Numbered from the stretch's first letter, positions 41,776 to 50,931 are shown. The stretch: DNA of 64,000 bases from Pseudorhodoferax sp047601025 (GCF_047601025.1 NZ_JASGJZ010000001.1:3224001-3288000), one strand, 5' to 3'. Notes: generated by a model from the letters alone, not told the origin. Program-made: numbers and translations.

Positions 41776-42744
41776 ATGCGATGGAAGTTGAAAGCGGCGC
41801 TGGGCGCCGCCTTGCTGGGCCTGCTGGCCGCCGGCGGCGCGCAGGCCGATGAATGGCCCACGCGGGCGGTGCGGATCCTGGTCGGCTCGGCCCCCGGCGG
41901 CGGTACCGACGCCATGGCCCGCGCCGTGGCCGACCGGCTCGGCCCGATGCTCCAGCAGCCCGTGGTGGTGGAGAACAGGCCCGGCGTGTCCAACACGCTG
42001 GCCGCCGACGCCACCGCCAAGTCCACCGACGGCCACACCATGGTGATGGGCGTGTCCACGGCGCATGCGATCGCGCCGCACCTGATCAAGCTCGGCTACG
42101 ACAGCAACCGCGACCTGGTGCCGGTCGTGTTCGTCGGCGCCGTGCCCAATGTGCTGGTGGTCAGCAACGGCGTGCCCGCCGAGAACGTGTCGCAGCTCGT
42201 CGCGCTGGCCAAGCAGGAGCCGGGCAAGCTCAACTACGCCACCAGCGGCGCTGGCAGCACGCAGCACATCGCCGCCGAGATGTTCAAGGACGTGGCCAAG
42301 GTCGACATCACCCACGTGCCCTACAAGGGCAGCGGCCCCGCGCTGGTCGACCTGATCGGCGGCCAGGTGCAGCTGAGCTTCGACACCCTGCCTTCGGTCA
42401 TCGGCCAGATCAAGAACGGCAAGGTGCGCGCGCTGGCGGTGACGGCTGCCAAGCGCAACCCGCAGCTGCCCAATGTGCCGACGATGCAGGAGGCCGGCAT
42501 GCCCGGCGTGGAGATGAGCGCCTGGTACGGCATCTACATGCCGGCCAGCACGCCCAAGGCGGTGCAGGACAAGGTGCACGATGCGGTCAACCAGGTGCTG
42601 GCGATGCCGGAGACCAGGACGCGCCTGGACGCCATCGGCGCCGAGATCACGCCCATGACGCAGGCCCAGTTCGCGCAGATGCATGCGGCCGAATACAAGC
42701 GCTTCGGCGACATCATCAAGAAGAACAACATCCGGATCGAGTGA
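41776..42744 (+). CDS. Bug-family (TctC) tripartite tricarboxylate transporter receptor
   Basis: A 322-residue periplasmic receptor. A signal peptide is cleaved near GGAQA-D (residue 25). WPTRAVRILVGSAPGGGTDAMARAVADRL is the family opening with the ligand-binding glycine loop. YKGSGPALVDLIGGQVQLSFDTLPS and MQEAGMPGVEMSAWYGIYMPASTP are further typical blocks. Bug receptors bind carboxylates and work with TctA/TctB membrane proteins, which are absent here. It is the first gene of the island, with AGAGGAG before the ATG at 41776. Confidence 0.92.
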   Translation: MRWKLKAALGAALLGLLAAGGAQADEWPTRAVRILVGSAPGGGTDAMARAVADRLGPMLQQPVVVENRPGVSNTLAADATAKSTDGHTMVMGVSTAHAIAPHLIKLGYDSNRDLVPVVFVGAVPNVLVVSNGVPAENVSQLVALAKQEPGKLNYATSGAGSTQHIAAEMFKDVAKVDITHVPYKGSGPALVDLIGGQVQLSFDTLPSVIGQIKNGKVRALAVTAAKRNPQLPNVPTMQEAGMPGVEMSAWYGIYMPASTPKAVQDKVHDAVNQVLAMPETRTRLDAIGAEITPMTQAQFAQMHAAEYKRFGDIIKKNNIRIE

Positions 42745-42749
42745 GCCCC

Positions 42750-43787
42750 ATGAACGCCACCCAGAACCTTCCCGTCGTCGCCGTCACCCTCGGCGACCCC
42801 GCCGGCATCGGCGCCGAACTGATCGCCAAGCTGCTGTCCAAGCCCGAAGCCTGTGCCCGCGCCAACGTCGTGCTGGTCGGCGACCGCTGGCTGTGGGAGG
42901 AGGGCCAGCGCATCGCCGGCCTGCAGGTACCCACCGCGCCGGTGCAGGCGCTGGCCGAGGTGCGCGGCCGCGCCGACACCACGCGGCCCGCCTTCCTCGC
43001 GGTCGACAGCATCGATCCGGCCGCCGTCCACCGGGGCAAGGCCGAACCCGCCGGCGGGCGCTCGGTGCTGAAGGTGCTCGACCAGTGCATGGACGCCACG
43101 CTGGCCGGCCACGTCGATGCGATCTGCTTCGCGCCGCTGAACAAGCAGGCCATGAAGCTGGGCGGCATGCAGCACGAGGACGAGCTGCACCACTTCGCCT
43201 CCTACCTGGGCGTGACCGGCTACTTCTGCGAGTTCAACACGCTGGGCGACCTGTGGACCTCGCGCATCTCCTCGCACGTGCCGACCAAGGATGCCGCCGG
43301 CTACATCACGGCCGAGCGCATCACGCAGGCGGCGGAGCTGATCTACCGCTCGCTGCTGGCCAACGGCGTCGCGCAGCCCAAGGTCGCGGTCGCGGCGTTC
43401 AATCCGCACGGCGGCGACGGCGGTCTGTGCGGGCGCGAGGAGGTGGAGGTCATCGAGCCCACGGTGCGCGCGCTGCAGGCGCGCCAGTGGCCGACCGAGG
43501 CACCGTTCCACGGCCCGTTCCCGGCCGACACCATCTTCCTCAAGGCCCAGGCCGGCGAGTACCAGGCGATCGTGACCATGTACCACGACCAGGGCCAGAT
43601 CGCGATCAAGCTGCTGGGCTTCTCGCGCGGCGTCACGGTGCAGGGCGGGCTGCCGATCCCGATCACCACGCCGGCCCACGGCACCGCCTACGACATCGCG
43701 GGGCAGGGCCGGGCCAATGTCGAAGCCACCTGGCAGGCCTTCTTGATCGCCTGCCGGATGGGGGCCGCCCACCGCGCGGCCGCCTGA
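42750..43787 (+). CDS. PdxA-family dehydrogenase (PdxA2-like)
   Basis: A 345-residue metal- and NAD-dependent dehydrogenase of the PdxA family. VVAVTLGDPAGIGAELIAKLL starts the fold. CFAPLNKQAMKLGGMQHEDELHHFA and AAFNPHGGDGGLCGREEVEVIEPTV carry conserved His and Asp residues, and MYHDQGQIAIKLLGFSRGVTVQGGLP is the C-terminal signature. The true vitamin B6 enzyme is usually elsewhere; PdxA2 acts on 4-phosphoerythronate or threonate after a DUF1537 kinase, and TphB homologues act on cis-dihydrodiols. No kinase gene is seen here, so the substrate is open. Confidence 0.85.
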   Translation: MNATQNLPVVAVTLGDPAGIGAELIAKLLSKPEACARANVVLVGDRWLWEEGQRIAGLQVPTAPVQALAEVRGRADTTRPAFLAVDSIDPAAVHRGKAEPAGGRSVLKVLDQCMDATLAGHVDAICFAPLNKQAMKLGGMQHEDELHHFASYLGVTGYFCEFNTLGDLWTSRISSHVPTKDAAGYITAERITQAAELIYRSLLANGVAQPKVAVAAFNPHGGDGGLCGREEVEVIEPTVRALQARQWPTEAPFHGPFPADTIFLKAQAGEYQAIVTMYHDQGQIAIKLLGFSRGVTVQGGLPIPITTPAHGTAYDIAGQGRANVEATWQAFLIACRMGAAHRAAA

Positions 43788-43813
43788 CGCCACCCGACAC
43801 CAGGAGACACACC

Positions 43814-44815
43814 ATGAAACTCGCCCGCATCGTTGCGGCGGCGATGGCTGCTGCCTGCCTCGCCACCGGCGCACTGGCGCAGACCAGGACGCTGCGCCTG
43901 GGCCACGGCATCGCCGAGGAGCATCCGCTGGGCCAGGGCGCGCTGCAGTTCGCAAAGATCCTCGAGCAGAAATCCGGCGGCAAGCTGGGCATGAAGGTCT
44001 ACGCGGCCACGCAGCTCGGCTCCGAGGCGCAGATGGTCGCCGCCGTGCGCGGCGGCGTGCAGGACCTGGTCATCACCTCCACCGCGCCGGTGGCCACGCT
44101 GATCAAGGAATACCTGCTGTTCGACCTGCCGTTCCTGCTGCAGAGCGACAAGGAGGCCGATGCGCTGCTCGACGGCCCGGTCGGCACCCGGCTGCTGGAG
44201 CTGGCCCAGCCCAAGGGCATGGTCGGCCTGTGCTATTGGGAAAACGGCTTCCGCCAGGTCACCAACAGCAAGCGCGAGGTCAAGTCCCTGGCCGACATGT
44301 CGGGGCTGAAGCTGCGCGTCATGCAGAACCCGGTCTACATCGACGCGTTCAAGGCGCTGGGCACGAATGCGATTCCCATGCCCTTCACCGAGCTCTACAC
44401 CGCCATGGAGAGCCACGCGATCGACGCCGAGGAAAACCCGATCGCCATCATCCATTCCAACAAGTTCTACGAGGTCCAGAAGTACGTCACGCTGACCAAC
44501 CACGCCTACGCGCCGTACGTCGTGCTGTTCGCCCGGAACACCTGGGACAAGCTCGCCGCGCCCGAGCGCGAGGCGCTGCGCGCCAGCTGCGTCGAGGCGC
44601 GCGACTGGCAGCGCAGCCTGAGCCGCCGCATGACGGCCGAGCTGACCGACAAGCTCAAGAAGGAAGGCATGACCGTCACGCCGCTCGCACCCGCCGAGGT
44701 GCAGAAGATGCGCGACAAGCTCAAGCCCGTCACCGACCGCTACACCGCCGAGATCGGCCCCGAACTCGTGGCCCAGGCCCAGCAGGAGCTGGCCCGGCTG
44801 CGTGCCGCCAAGTAA
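43814..44815 (+). CDS. TRAP transporter receptor DctP (copy 1)
   Basis: A 333-residue periplasmic receptor. The signal is cleaved near GALAQ (residue 23). RTLRLGHGIAEEHPLGQGALQFAKILEQKSGGKLGMKVY is the DctP start. The ligand-binding arginine sits in GLKLRVMQNPVYIDAFKALGTNAIPMPFTELYTAMES. It binds an organic or sugar acid for a DctQ/DctM permease; the only such pair is at 48086-49877. It resembles copy 4 (57727) more than copies 2 and 3. An AGGAG site lies 8 nt before the ATG. Confidence 0.92.
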   Translation: MKLARIVAAAMAAACLATGALAQTRTLRLGHGIAEEHPLGQGALQFAKILEQKSGGKLGMKVYAATQLGSEAQMVAAVRGGVQDLVITSTAPVATLIKEYLLFDLPFLLQSDKEADALLDGPVGTRLLELAQPKGMVGLCYWENGFRQVTNSKREVKSLADMSGLKLRVMQNPVYIDAFKALGTNAIPMPFTELYTAMESHAIDAEENPIAIIHSNKFYEVQKYVTLTNHAYAPYVVLFARNTWDKLAAPEREALRASCVEARDWQRSLSRRMTAELTDKLKKEGMTVTPLAPAEVQKMRDKLKPVTDRYTAEIGPELVAQAQQELARLRAAK

Positions 44816-44847
44816 CTCCCATACCCGACTTTCCAGGAGACCGCATC

Positions 44848-46020
44848 ATGAAGATCAAATCCGTCCGCGCCCGCGTATTCCAGTGGAAGGGCAAGACCGT
44901 TCCGCCCCAGGGCAACTTCTGCTCCAACGCCATGGACCTCGTCTATTCCAAGACCGAGACCATGAGCACCTTCCGCTTCCATTCGTGGACCGTGGTGGAG
45001 ATCGAGACCGACGACGGCATCGTCGGCCTGGGCAACGTGGCGCTGGCGCCGAAGATCGCCAAGGCCATCATCGACGAGTACCTGGCGCCGCTGGTGATCG
45101 GCCAGGACCCGTGGGACTACGAATACCTGTGGCAGCGCATGTACCGCTCCACGCACGCCTGGGGCCGCAAGGGCGTGACCATGGCCGCGATCTCGGCGGT
45201 CGACCTGGCGATCTGGGACATCCTCGGCAAGAGCGTCAACAAGCCGGTGTTCAAGCTGCTGGGCGGGCGTACCAAGGAGAAGATCCCCTGCTACTACTCC
45301 AAGCTCTACCGCACGGACCTGAAGGAGATGCAGGAGGAGGCGCAGAAGTTTCTCGACCAGGGCTTCACGATGTTCAAGTCGCGCTTCGGCTACGGCCCGG
45401 CGCACGGCACCGAAGGCGTCAAGCAGAACCTCATGGCCGTGGAGGCGGTGCGCGAGGTCATCGGCTACGACTGCGACCTGATGCTGGAGTGCTACATGGG
45501 CTGGAACGTGGAGTACGCCAAGCGCATGCTGCCCAAGCTGGAAAAGTTCCAGCCGCGCTGGGTCGAGGAGCCGGTGATCGCCGACGACATCGACGGCTAC
45601 GCCGAGCTGAACGCCTTCACCACCATCCCGATCTCCGGCGGCGAGCACGAGTTCAGCCTGTACGGCTTCAAGCAGCTGCTCGAACGCAAGGCCGTGAGCG
45701 TGGTGCAGTACGACACCAACCGCGTGGGCGGCATCACCGCGGCGCACAAGATCAACGCGTTGTGCGAAGCCTACAGCGTGCCGGTGATCCCGCACGCCGG
45801 CCAGATGCACAACTACCACCTGACCATGAGCACGCTGGCCTCGCCGATGGCCGAGTACTTCCCGATGTTCGACGTCGAGGTCGGCAACGAGCTGTTCTAT
45901 TACATCTTCGACGGCGAGCCGGTGGCCGAGCGCGGCTTCCTGCAGCTCGACGACGACAAGCCCGGCCTGGGCCTGACGCTCAAGACCGAGTTCCTGGACC
46001 AGTTCGACATCATCGAATGA
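44848..46020 (+). CDS. Enolase-superfamily sugar-acid dehydratase (rhamnonate dehydratase-like)
   Basis: A 390-residue protein of the mandelate racemase/rhamnonate dehydratase group. The capping domain opens MKIKSVRARVFQWKG. The barrel carries metal ligands in LMLECYMGWN, WVEEPV and ISGGEHEF, and a catalytic His in VIPHAGQMHNYH. These match the RhmD layout (acidic ligand, Glu, Glu-His, then His at the seventh strand). It should dehydrate an aldonic acid to a 2-keto-3-deoxy acid. The exact sugar is unknown. It overlaps the DapA-family gene by 4 bp, its likely next step. Confidence 0.85.
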   Translation: MKIKSVRARVFQWKGKTVPPQGNFCSNAMDLVYSKTETMSTFRFHSWTVVEIETDDGIVGLGNVALAPKIAKAIIDEYLAPLVIGQDPWDYEYLWQRMYRSTHAWGRKGVTMAAISAVDLAIWDILGKSVNKPVFKLLGGRTKEKIPCYYSKLYRTDLKEMQEEAQKFLDQGFTMFKSRFGYGPAHGTEGVKQNLMAVEAVREVIGYDCDLMLECYMGWNVEYAKRMLPKLEKFQPRWVEEPVIADDIDGYAELNAFTTIPISGGEHEFSLYGFKQLLERKAVSVVQYDTNRVGGITAAHKINALCEAYSVPVIPHAGQMHNYHLTMSTLASPMAEYFPMFDVEVGNELFYYIFDGEPVAERGFLQLDDDKPGLGLTLKTEFLDQFDIIE

Positions 46021-46967
46021 GCGGCGGAGCAGCACCCATGCACGGCTTGTCCAATCCCCGCTTCCGCGGGATCTTCCCGGTGGTGCCGACCACGTTCCAC
46101 GAGGACGGCACGCTCGACCTCGCCAGCCAGAAGCGCTGCCTGGACTTCATGATCGATTCGGGCGTCGACGGCCTGTGCCTGCTCGCCAACTTCTCGGAGC
46201 AGTTCCTGCTCGCGGACGAGGAGCGCGAGATCCTGACCCGCCTGGCGCTGGAGCACGTGGCCGGCCGCGTGCCGGTGATCGTGACCACCACCCACACCAG
46301 CACCGCCGTCTGCGCCGCGCGCAGCCGCCGCGCGCAGGACATGGGCGCGGCCATGGTCATGGTCATGCCGCCCTACCACGGCGCGACCTTCCGCTTCGGC
46401 GAGGCGCAGGTCCAGGCCTTCTACCAGGGCGTCTCGGACGCGATCGACATCCCGATCATGGTGCAGGACGCGCCGGCCGCCGGCACGCCGCTGTCGCCCG
46501 CCTTCCTGGCCCGGATGGCCAAGGAGGTCGAGCAGGTCAGCTACTTCAAGATGGAAACGGCGGGCGCCGCCAACAAACTGCGCGACCTGATCGCGCTGGG
46601 CGGCGAAGCCATCGAAGGCCCGTGGGACGGCGAGGAAGCCATCACGCTGCTGGCCGACCTGGAGGCGGGGGCGACCGGCGCGATGACCGGCGGCGGCTTC
46701 GCCGACGGCATCCGTCCCATCATCGAGGCGCACCGCGCGGGCGACAAGGACGAGGCCTTCGCCCGCTACCAGCGCTGGCTGCCGCTGATCAACCACGAGA
46801 ACCGGCAGGCCGGCTTCCTGGCCGCCAAGACGCTGATGAAGGAGGGCGGCGTGATCGCCTGCGAGGCGCCGCGCGCGCCCTGGCCCGCCATGCGTCCGGA
46901 GACGCGCCGCGAGTTGATCGACATCGCGCGCCGGCTCGATCCGCTGGTGCTGCGCTGGGGGCGGTAA
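46017..46967 (+). CDS. DapA-family 2-keto-3-deoxy-sugar-acid dehydratase/aldolase
   Basis: A 316-residue TIM-barrel protein of the dihydrodipicolinate synthase family. The Schiff-base Lys is in VSYFKMET (about residue 181). Where many members have YNxP, this one has VQDAPAAGTPLS. EGPWDGEEAITLLADLEAGATGAMTGGG resembles L-2-keto-3-deoxyarabonate dehydratases, which form 2-oxoglutarate semialdehyde. That fits the IlvD-type dehydratase and aldehyde dehydrogenase in the same island. The start ATG overlaps the previous stop. A pyruvate aldolase role is the alternative. Confidence 0.82.
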   Translation: MSGGAAPMHGLSNPRFRGIFPVVPTTFHEDGTLDLASQKRCLDFMIDSGVDGLCLLANFSEQFLLADEEREILTRLALEHVAGRVPVIVTTTHTSTAVCAARSRRAQDMGAAMVMVMPPYHGATFRFGEAQVQAFYQGVSDAIDIPIMVQDAPAAGTPLSPAFLARMAKEVEQVSYFKMETAGAANKLRDLIALGGEAIEGPWDGEEAITLLADLEAGATGAMTGGGFADGIRPIIEAHRAGDKDEAFARYQRWLPLINHENRQAGFLAAKTLMKEGGVIACEAPRAPWPAMRPETRRELIDIARRLDPLVLRWGR

Positions 46968-47082
46968 GACACCGGCGAAGCGATCCAGACCAGGAGTTCC
47001 CGGCGCGCTCCGTTCCTTCCCTGCCAGAGCGCCGGCAACCATTTCCCACATCCCACAACCACTACAGATTCCGGAGACACAC

Positions 47083-48066
47083 ATGCAGCGCAACACGTTC
47101 GTCAAATTCGCCCTGGCAGCCCTGGCCCTCGGTGCCAGCGCGCTCGCCCAGGCACAAGCCACCAAGCTGCGCTTCGCCCACGCCGGCCCCGAAACCGCGT
47201 CGCAGCACCTCGCGGCGCTGGAGTTCGCCAAGCTCGTGAAAGAGCGCAGCAAGGGCACGCTGGAGGTGGCGGTCTACCCCGGCAGCCAGCTGGGCAACGA
47301 CTCCACCGTGCTGGGCGCCGTGCGCGGCGGCACCATCGACATCATGATGGCCGGCAGCGGCAACTTCTCGGGCCTCACCTCCAAGCTCGACGTGCTGGAC
47401 ATCCCGTTCCTGTTCCGGGATCCCGCCCACGCCTATGCCACGGTGGACGGCGAGGTGGGCCAGCGCCTGGCGAAGGAACTGGAGTCGCACAACCTCAGGC
47501 AGCTCGCGTACTGGGAGGTGGGCTTTCGCTCCATCACCACCAAGAACCGCGCGGTGCACAAGCCCGAGGACGTGAAGGGCCTGAAGATCCGCACCACGCC
47601 CAACCCCATGCACATCCAGGCCTGGAAGCTGCTGGGCTCCAACCCGGTTCCGATGCCGTTGGGCGAGCTGTACGGCGCGCTGGAATCGGGCGCGGTCGAT
47701 GCGCAGGAACACCCCGTGGACATCACCTACGCGGCCAAGTTCTACGAAGTGCAGAAGCACCTGACCATGAGCCGCCACGCGTTCACCGCCATGCCGGTGG
47801 TGATGAACAAGAAGAAGTTCGACGCGCTCAAGCCCGAGCAGCAGCAGGCCCTGCTGAGCGCCGCCCAGGACGCCAAGCTGTTCCAGCGCCAGGCCAACCA
47901 GAAGAACGAGGCCGGGATCATCGCCGAGCTGCGCAAGCACGGCATGGCCGTGGTCGAGACCTTCGACCCCGCGCCGTTCCGCGCGATCGTCGGCGAGCCG
48001 CTGCGCCAGGCGTTCGTCGCCAAGAACGGCCCCGAGCTGCTGGTCGCCGTGGACGCGGTCAAGTGA
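47083..48066 (+). CDS. TRAP transporter receptor DctP (copy 2)
   Basis: A 327-residue periplasmic receptor directly upstream of the dctQ-dctM genes, so it is the natural partner of that permease. The signal ends near AQAQA (residue 25). TKLRFAHAGPETASQHLAALEFAKLVKERSKG, the Arg in GLKIRTTPNPMHIQAWKLLGSNPVPMPLGELYGALES, and KFYEVQKHLTMSRHAFTAMPVVMNKKKFD are family features. It is a clear paralogue of copy 3 at 50932. It starts 115 bp after the DapA-family gene; no terminator is seen in that gap. Confidence 0.93.
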   Translation: MQRNTFVKFALAALALGASALAQAQATKLRFAHAGPETASQHLAALEFAKLVKERSKGTLEVAVYPGSQLGNDSTVLGAVRGGTIDIMMAGSGNFSGLTSKLDVLDIPFLFRDPAHAYATVDGEVGQRLAKELESHNLRQLAYWEVGFRSITTKNRAVHKPEDVKGLKIRTTPNPMHIQAWKLLGSNPVPMPLGELYGALESGAVDAQEHPVDITYAAKFYEVQKHLTMSRHAFTAMPVVMNKKKFDALKPEQQQALLSAAQDAKLFQRQANQKNEAGIIAELRKHGMAVVETFDPAPFRAIVGEPLRQAFVAKNGPELLVAVDAVK

Positions 48067-48085
48067 ACCCCCAAGGAGTCAGGCC

Positions 48086-48586
48086 ATGAAAAACCTGGTC
48101 ACGCGCGCCGCCGAATGGCTGCTGATCGTCATGCTCAGCACCATGGTGCTGCTGGTGTTCGCCAACGTCGTGCTGCGCTATTTCTTCAATGACGGCATCG
48201 TGTTCTCCGAGGAAGTCTCGCGCTTCCTCTTCATGTGGGTGACGCTGATCGGCGCGCTGGTGGTGATGAAGGACAACGGCCACCTGGGCATGACCAGCCT
48301 GATCGACCGCCTGGGCGAGACCGGCCAGCGCATCTGCCGCTTCCTGGCCGATGCCATCACCCTGGCCTGCTGCGTGCTGCTGGCGCACGGCACCTGGGAG
48401 CAGGTGGTGATCGGCATGGACAACGCCGCGCCGGTCACCGGCGTGCCGCTGGGCCTGATCTTCATCAGCCTGCTGGTCTGCAGCGTGGGCATGTCGCTCG
48501 TGCTCCTGCATTCGCTGTGGCGCCAGGTGACGGGCCGCATGCCGGCCGACGAGCTCGTGGCCCACAACGTCAGCGCGGGCGAATAG
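48086..48586 (+). CDS. TRAP transporter small permease DctQ
   Basis: A 166-residue inner-membrane protein with four hydrophobic segments, at about residues 12-32, 45-68, 88-108 and 128-150. NVVLRYFFNDGIVFSEEVSRFLFMWVTLIGALVVMKDNGHLGM is the DctQ signature, with the conserved Glu-Glu and Arg. It pairs with DctM, which follows after 13 bp, and with the receptor encoded 19 bp upstream. Length and topology are normal. Confidence 0.93.
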   Translation: MKNLVTRAAEWLLIVMLSTMVLLVFANVVLRYFFNDGIVFSEEVSRFLFMWVTLIGALVVMKDNGHLGMTSLIDRLGETGQRICRFLADAITLACCVLLAHGTWEQVVIGMDNAAPVTGVPLGLIFISLLVCSVGMSLVLLHSLWRQVTGRMPADELVAHNVSAGE

Positions 48587-48599
48587 GGAGCGACGCACC

Positions 48600-49877
48600 A
48601 TGACCATTGCGATCTTCCTCGTCGCGCTGCTCGGCGCCATGGCGCTCGGCGTCCCCATCGCGTTCTCGCTGCTGGTCTGCGGCGTGGCGCTGATGATCCA
48701 CCTCGACACCTTCGACACGCAGATCCTCGCGCAGAACCTGCTAGAAGGCGTGAACAACTATCCGCTGATGGCCGTGCCCTTCTTCATGCTCGCCGGCGAG
48801 CTGATGAATGCCGGTGGCCTGTCGCGGCGCATCGTCTCGGTGGCCGAGGCGCTGGTCGGCCACGTGCGGGGCGGCCTGGGCTACGTCGCCATCCTGGCCT
48901 GCCTGATCGTGGCCAGCATCTCCGGCTCGGCCGTGGCCGACACGGCGGCCGTGGCGGCGCTGCTCATCCCGATGATGCGCAAGGCCGGCTACAACGTGCC
49001 GCGCGCGTCGGGCCTGATCGCCGCGGGCGGGATCATCGCGCCGGTGGTGCCGCCGTCGATCCCCATCGTGGTGTTCGGCGTGGCGGCGCAGCTGTCGATC
49101 ACCAAGCTGTTCATGGCCGGCATCTTCCCCGGGATCATGATGGCGATGGCGCTGGTCTTCACCTGGTGGCTGTGCGCGAAGAAGGAAGACATCACCTCCG
49201 GCCGCAAGTTCAGCGCCCGCGAGCTGGGCCGCGCCCTGTTCGACGGCGTCTGGGCGCTGGTGCTGCCCTTCGTCATCATCGGCGGCATGAAGTTCGGCGT
49301 GTTCACGCCGACCGAGGCGGCGGTGGTGGCGGTGGTCTACGCGCTGGCGGCCGGCCTGTTCGTGTACCGCGAACTCAAGCTGCGCGACATCCCGCAACTC
49401 GTGCTGCTGGCGGCCAAGACCTCGAGCTCGATCATGTTCCTCGTCGCCGCCGCGCTGGTGTCGGCATGGCTCATCACCATCGCCGACATCCCGACGCAGA
49501 CCACGGCGCTGCTCGAGCCCTTCCTGGACAACAAGACCCTGCTGATGGCCATGATCATGGTGCTGGTGTTCGTGGTGGGCACGGCGCTGGACCTGATGCC
49601 CACGGTGCTGATCCTCACGCCGATCCTGATGCCGGTGGTCAAGCAGGCGGGCATCGACCCGATCTACTTCGGCGTCATGTTCATCATGTGCAACGCCATC
49701 GGCCTGCTCACGCCGCCGGTCGGCACGGTGCTGAACGTGGTGGCCGGCGTGGCCAAGCTCAAGCTCGACGACGTGATCAAGGGCGTCTGGCCGTTCCTGC
49801 TGGCACAGACCATCCTGATGTTCCTGTTCGTGCTGTTCCCGCAGCTCATCACCGTGCCAGCCAGCTGGTTCCGCTAG
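48600..49877 (+). CDS. TRAP transporter large permease DctM
   Basis: A 425-residue membrane protein with about 12 hydrophobic spans. It begins IFLVALLGAMALGVPIAFSLLVCGVALM. It contains MAVPFFMLAGELMNAGGLSRRIVSVAEALVGHVRGGLGYV and ASISGSAVADTAAVAALLIPMMRKAGY, the conserved DctM segments, and ends with PPVGTVLNVVAGVAKLKLDDV. It forms the Na+-coupled translocation channel. It is the only large TRAP permease in the window, although four receptors are encoded. Confidence 0.95.
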   Translation: MTIAIFLVALLGAMALGVPIAFSLLVCGVALMIHLDTFDTQILAQNLLEGVNNYPLMAVPFFMLAGELMNAGGLSRRIVSVAEALVGHVRGGLGYVAILACLIVASISGSAVADTAAVAALLIPMMRKAGYNVPRASGLIAAGGIIAPVVPPSIPIVVFGVAAQLSITKLFMAGIFPGIMMAMALVFTWWLCAKKEDITSGRKFSARELGRALFDGVWALVLPFVIIGGMKFGVFTPTEAAVVAVVYALAAGLFVYRELKLRDIPQLVLLAAKTSSSIMFLVAAALVSAWLITIADIPTQTTALLEPFLDNKTLLMAMIMVLVFVVGTALDLMPTVLILTPILMPVVKQAGIDPIYFGVMFIMCNAIGLLTPPVGTVLNVVAGVAKLKLDDVIKGVWPFLLAQTILMFLFVLFPQLITVPASWFR

Positions 49878-49895
49878 TCAGAAAGAGTGCCTCCC

Positions 49896-50846
49896 ATGTC
49901 CCGTGAAACCCTGCTGCTGGTGCAGAAATGCGCCCACACCTTCAGCTTCTACGACGCCGCCAGCGGCCGTGCCGAAAAGCACATCGTGGTGCCCAACTTC
50001 CCGCACGAGTTCGTCGTCGATCCGGTGCGCAAGCTCGCCTACGTCGGCCACTACGGCATCGAGACCGCCAGCCACCTCGGCGACCCGGGCGGGCACTCGG
50101 TGTTCGTGATCGACCTCGAGCGCCGCGAGCACGTCAAGACGCTGAACCTGTGGCCGTTCTACCGCCCGCACGGCCTGGCGGTGGACGGCCAGGGGCGGCT
50201 GTTCGCCATGTCCGAAGGCCACAACGTGCTGCTGCGCTTTTCCGACCCGCTGGCGCGCCAGGTGCCCGACCTGGCCGTGCCCTCGGGCGGCTACAAGACG
50301 CACCTGTTCGCGCTGACGCGCGATGCCGAGACGGCCTACGCGCTGAACCTGCTGTCCAACACCGTCACCAAGATCAAGCCCAACGATCCCACGTTCGCGC
50401 CCGTCGCCGTGCTGCCCGGCCCGGTGCCCGAAGGCAACGTGCTGTCGGCCGACGAGTCGCTGCTGTACGTGGCCAACCGCGGCGACGACACCCTGGTCGC
50501 CATCGACACGGAGCGCATGGCGGTGGTGGCCTCGGGCAAGACGCGGCGCGACCCGAACCGCGTCTACCGCTACCGGCATGCCGACGGCCAGGACCGCCTG
50601 CTCACCACCAACTCGGGCGAGCAGAGCCTGTCCATCTTCGGCCTGGACCTGGTGGAGCAGCGCTGCGTGGAACTGCCGGCCAACCCGCTGGCGCTGTCGT
50701 TCCATCCCCAGGCGCGGGCCGCCTACATCTCGTTCCAGGACGAGAAGGTGCGGCGCCTGAACCTCGACACCTTCGCCTTCGAGCAGGAGATCGCCACGCT
50801 GCGCGAACCCGACTCGTCCTACCTGTGGATTCACCAAGGAGACTGA
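49896..50846 (+). CDS. Beta-propeller (YncE/lactonase-like) protein
   Basis: A 316-residue protein of repeated four-stranded blades: AYVGHYGIETASHLGDPGGHSVFVIDLERRE, HGLAVDGQGRLFAMSEG, VLSADESLLYVANRGDDTLVAIDTERMAVV, and ALSFHPQARAAYISFQDEKVRRLNLDTFAFE. It has no signal peptide, so it is probably cytoplasmic. The fold group includes 6-phosphogluconolactonase and YncE-like proteins. Opening a sugar lactone would fit the island, but the catalytic residues cannot be assigned. The ATG at 49896 has GAAAGAG upstream; a GTG at 49887 is an alternative. Confidence 0.7.
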   Translation: MSRETLLLVQKCAHTFSFYDAASGRAEKHIVVPNFPHEFVVDPVRKLAYVGHYGIETASHLGDPGGHSVFVIDLERREHVKTLNLWPFYRPHGLAVDGQGRLFAMSEGHNVLLRFSDPLARQVPDLAVPSGGYKTHLFALTRDAETAYALNLLSNTVTKIKPNDPTFAPVAVLPGPVPEGNVLSADESLLYVANRGDDTLVAIDTERMAVVASGKTRRDPNRVYRYRHADGQDRLLTTNSGEQSLSIFGLDLVEQRCVELPANPLALSFHPQARAAYISFQDEKVRRLNLDTFAFEQEIATLREPDSSYLWIHQGD

Positions 50847-50854
50847 CATGAAAA

Positions 50855-50931
50855 ATTGCCCCCACGCTTGCGCACCGCGTGCAGCCGCTGCTCCCCAGGA
50901 GGGGCGCTTTTCATCTCGGGGCGGCCCGGCG
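50855..50931. mobile_element. Short inserted element at the start of dctP copy 3, with 7-bp duplication
   Basis: The upstream gene ends and an AAGGAG site leads to an ATG at 50848 (ATGAAAA, 50848-50854). The same ATGAAAA recurs at 50932-50938, where the signal peptide starts. The 77 bp between contain a hairpin (CTCCCC-AG-GAGGGG at 50891-50904) followed by CGCTTTT. The layout looks like a small non-coding insertion with a target duplication; the 84-bp step keeps the reading frame. The element family is not identified. Confidence 0.5.

Noticed and set aside
50848..50931. Translation of DctP copy 3 from the ATG at 50848
   Set aside because: It would place 28 residues with three Pro and several Arg before an otherwise perfect signal peptide; the segment is better explained as an insertion.
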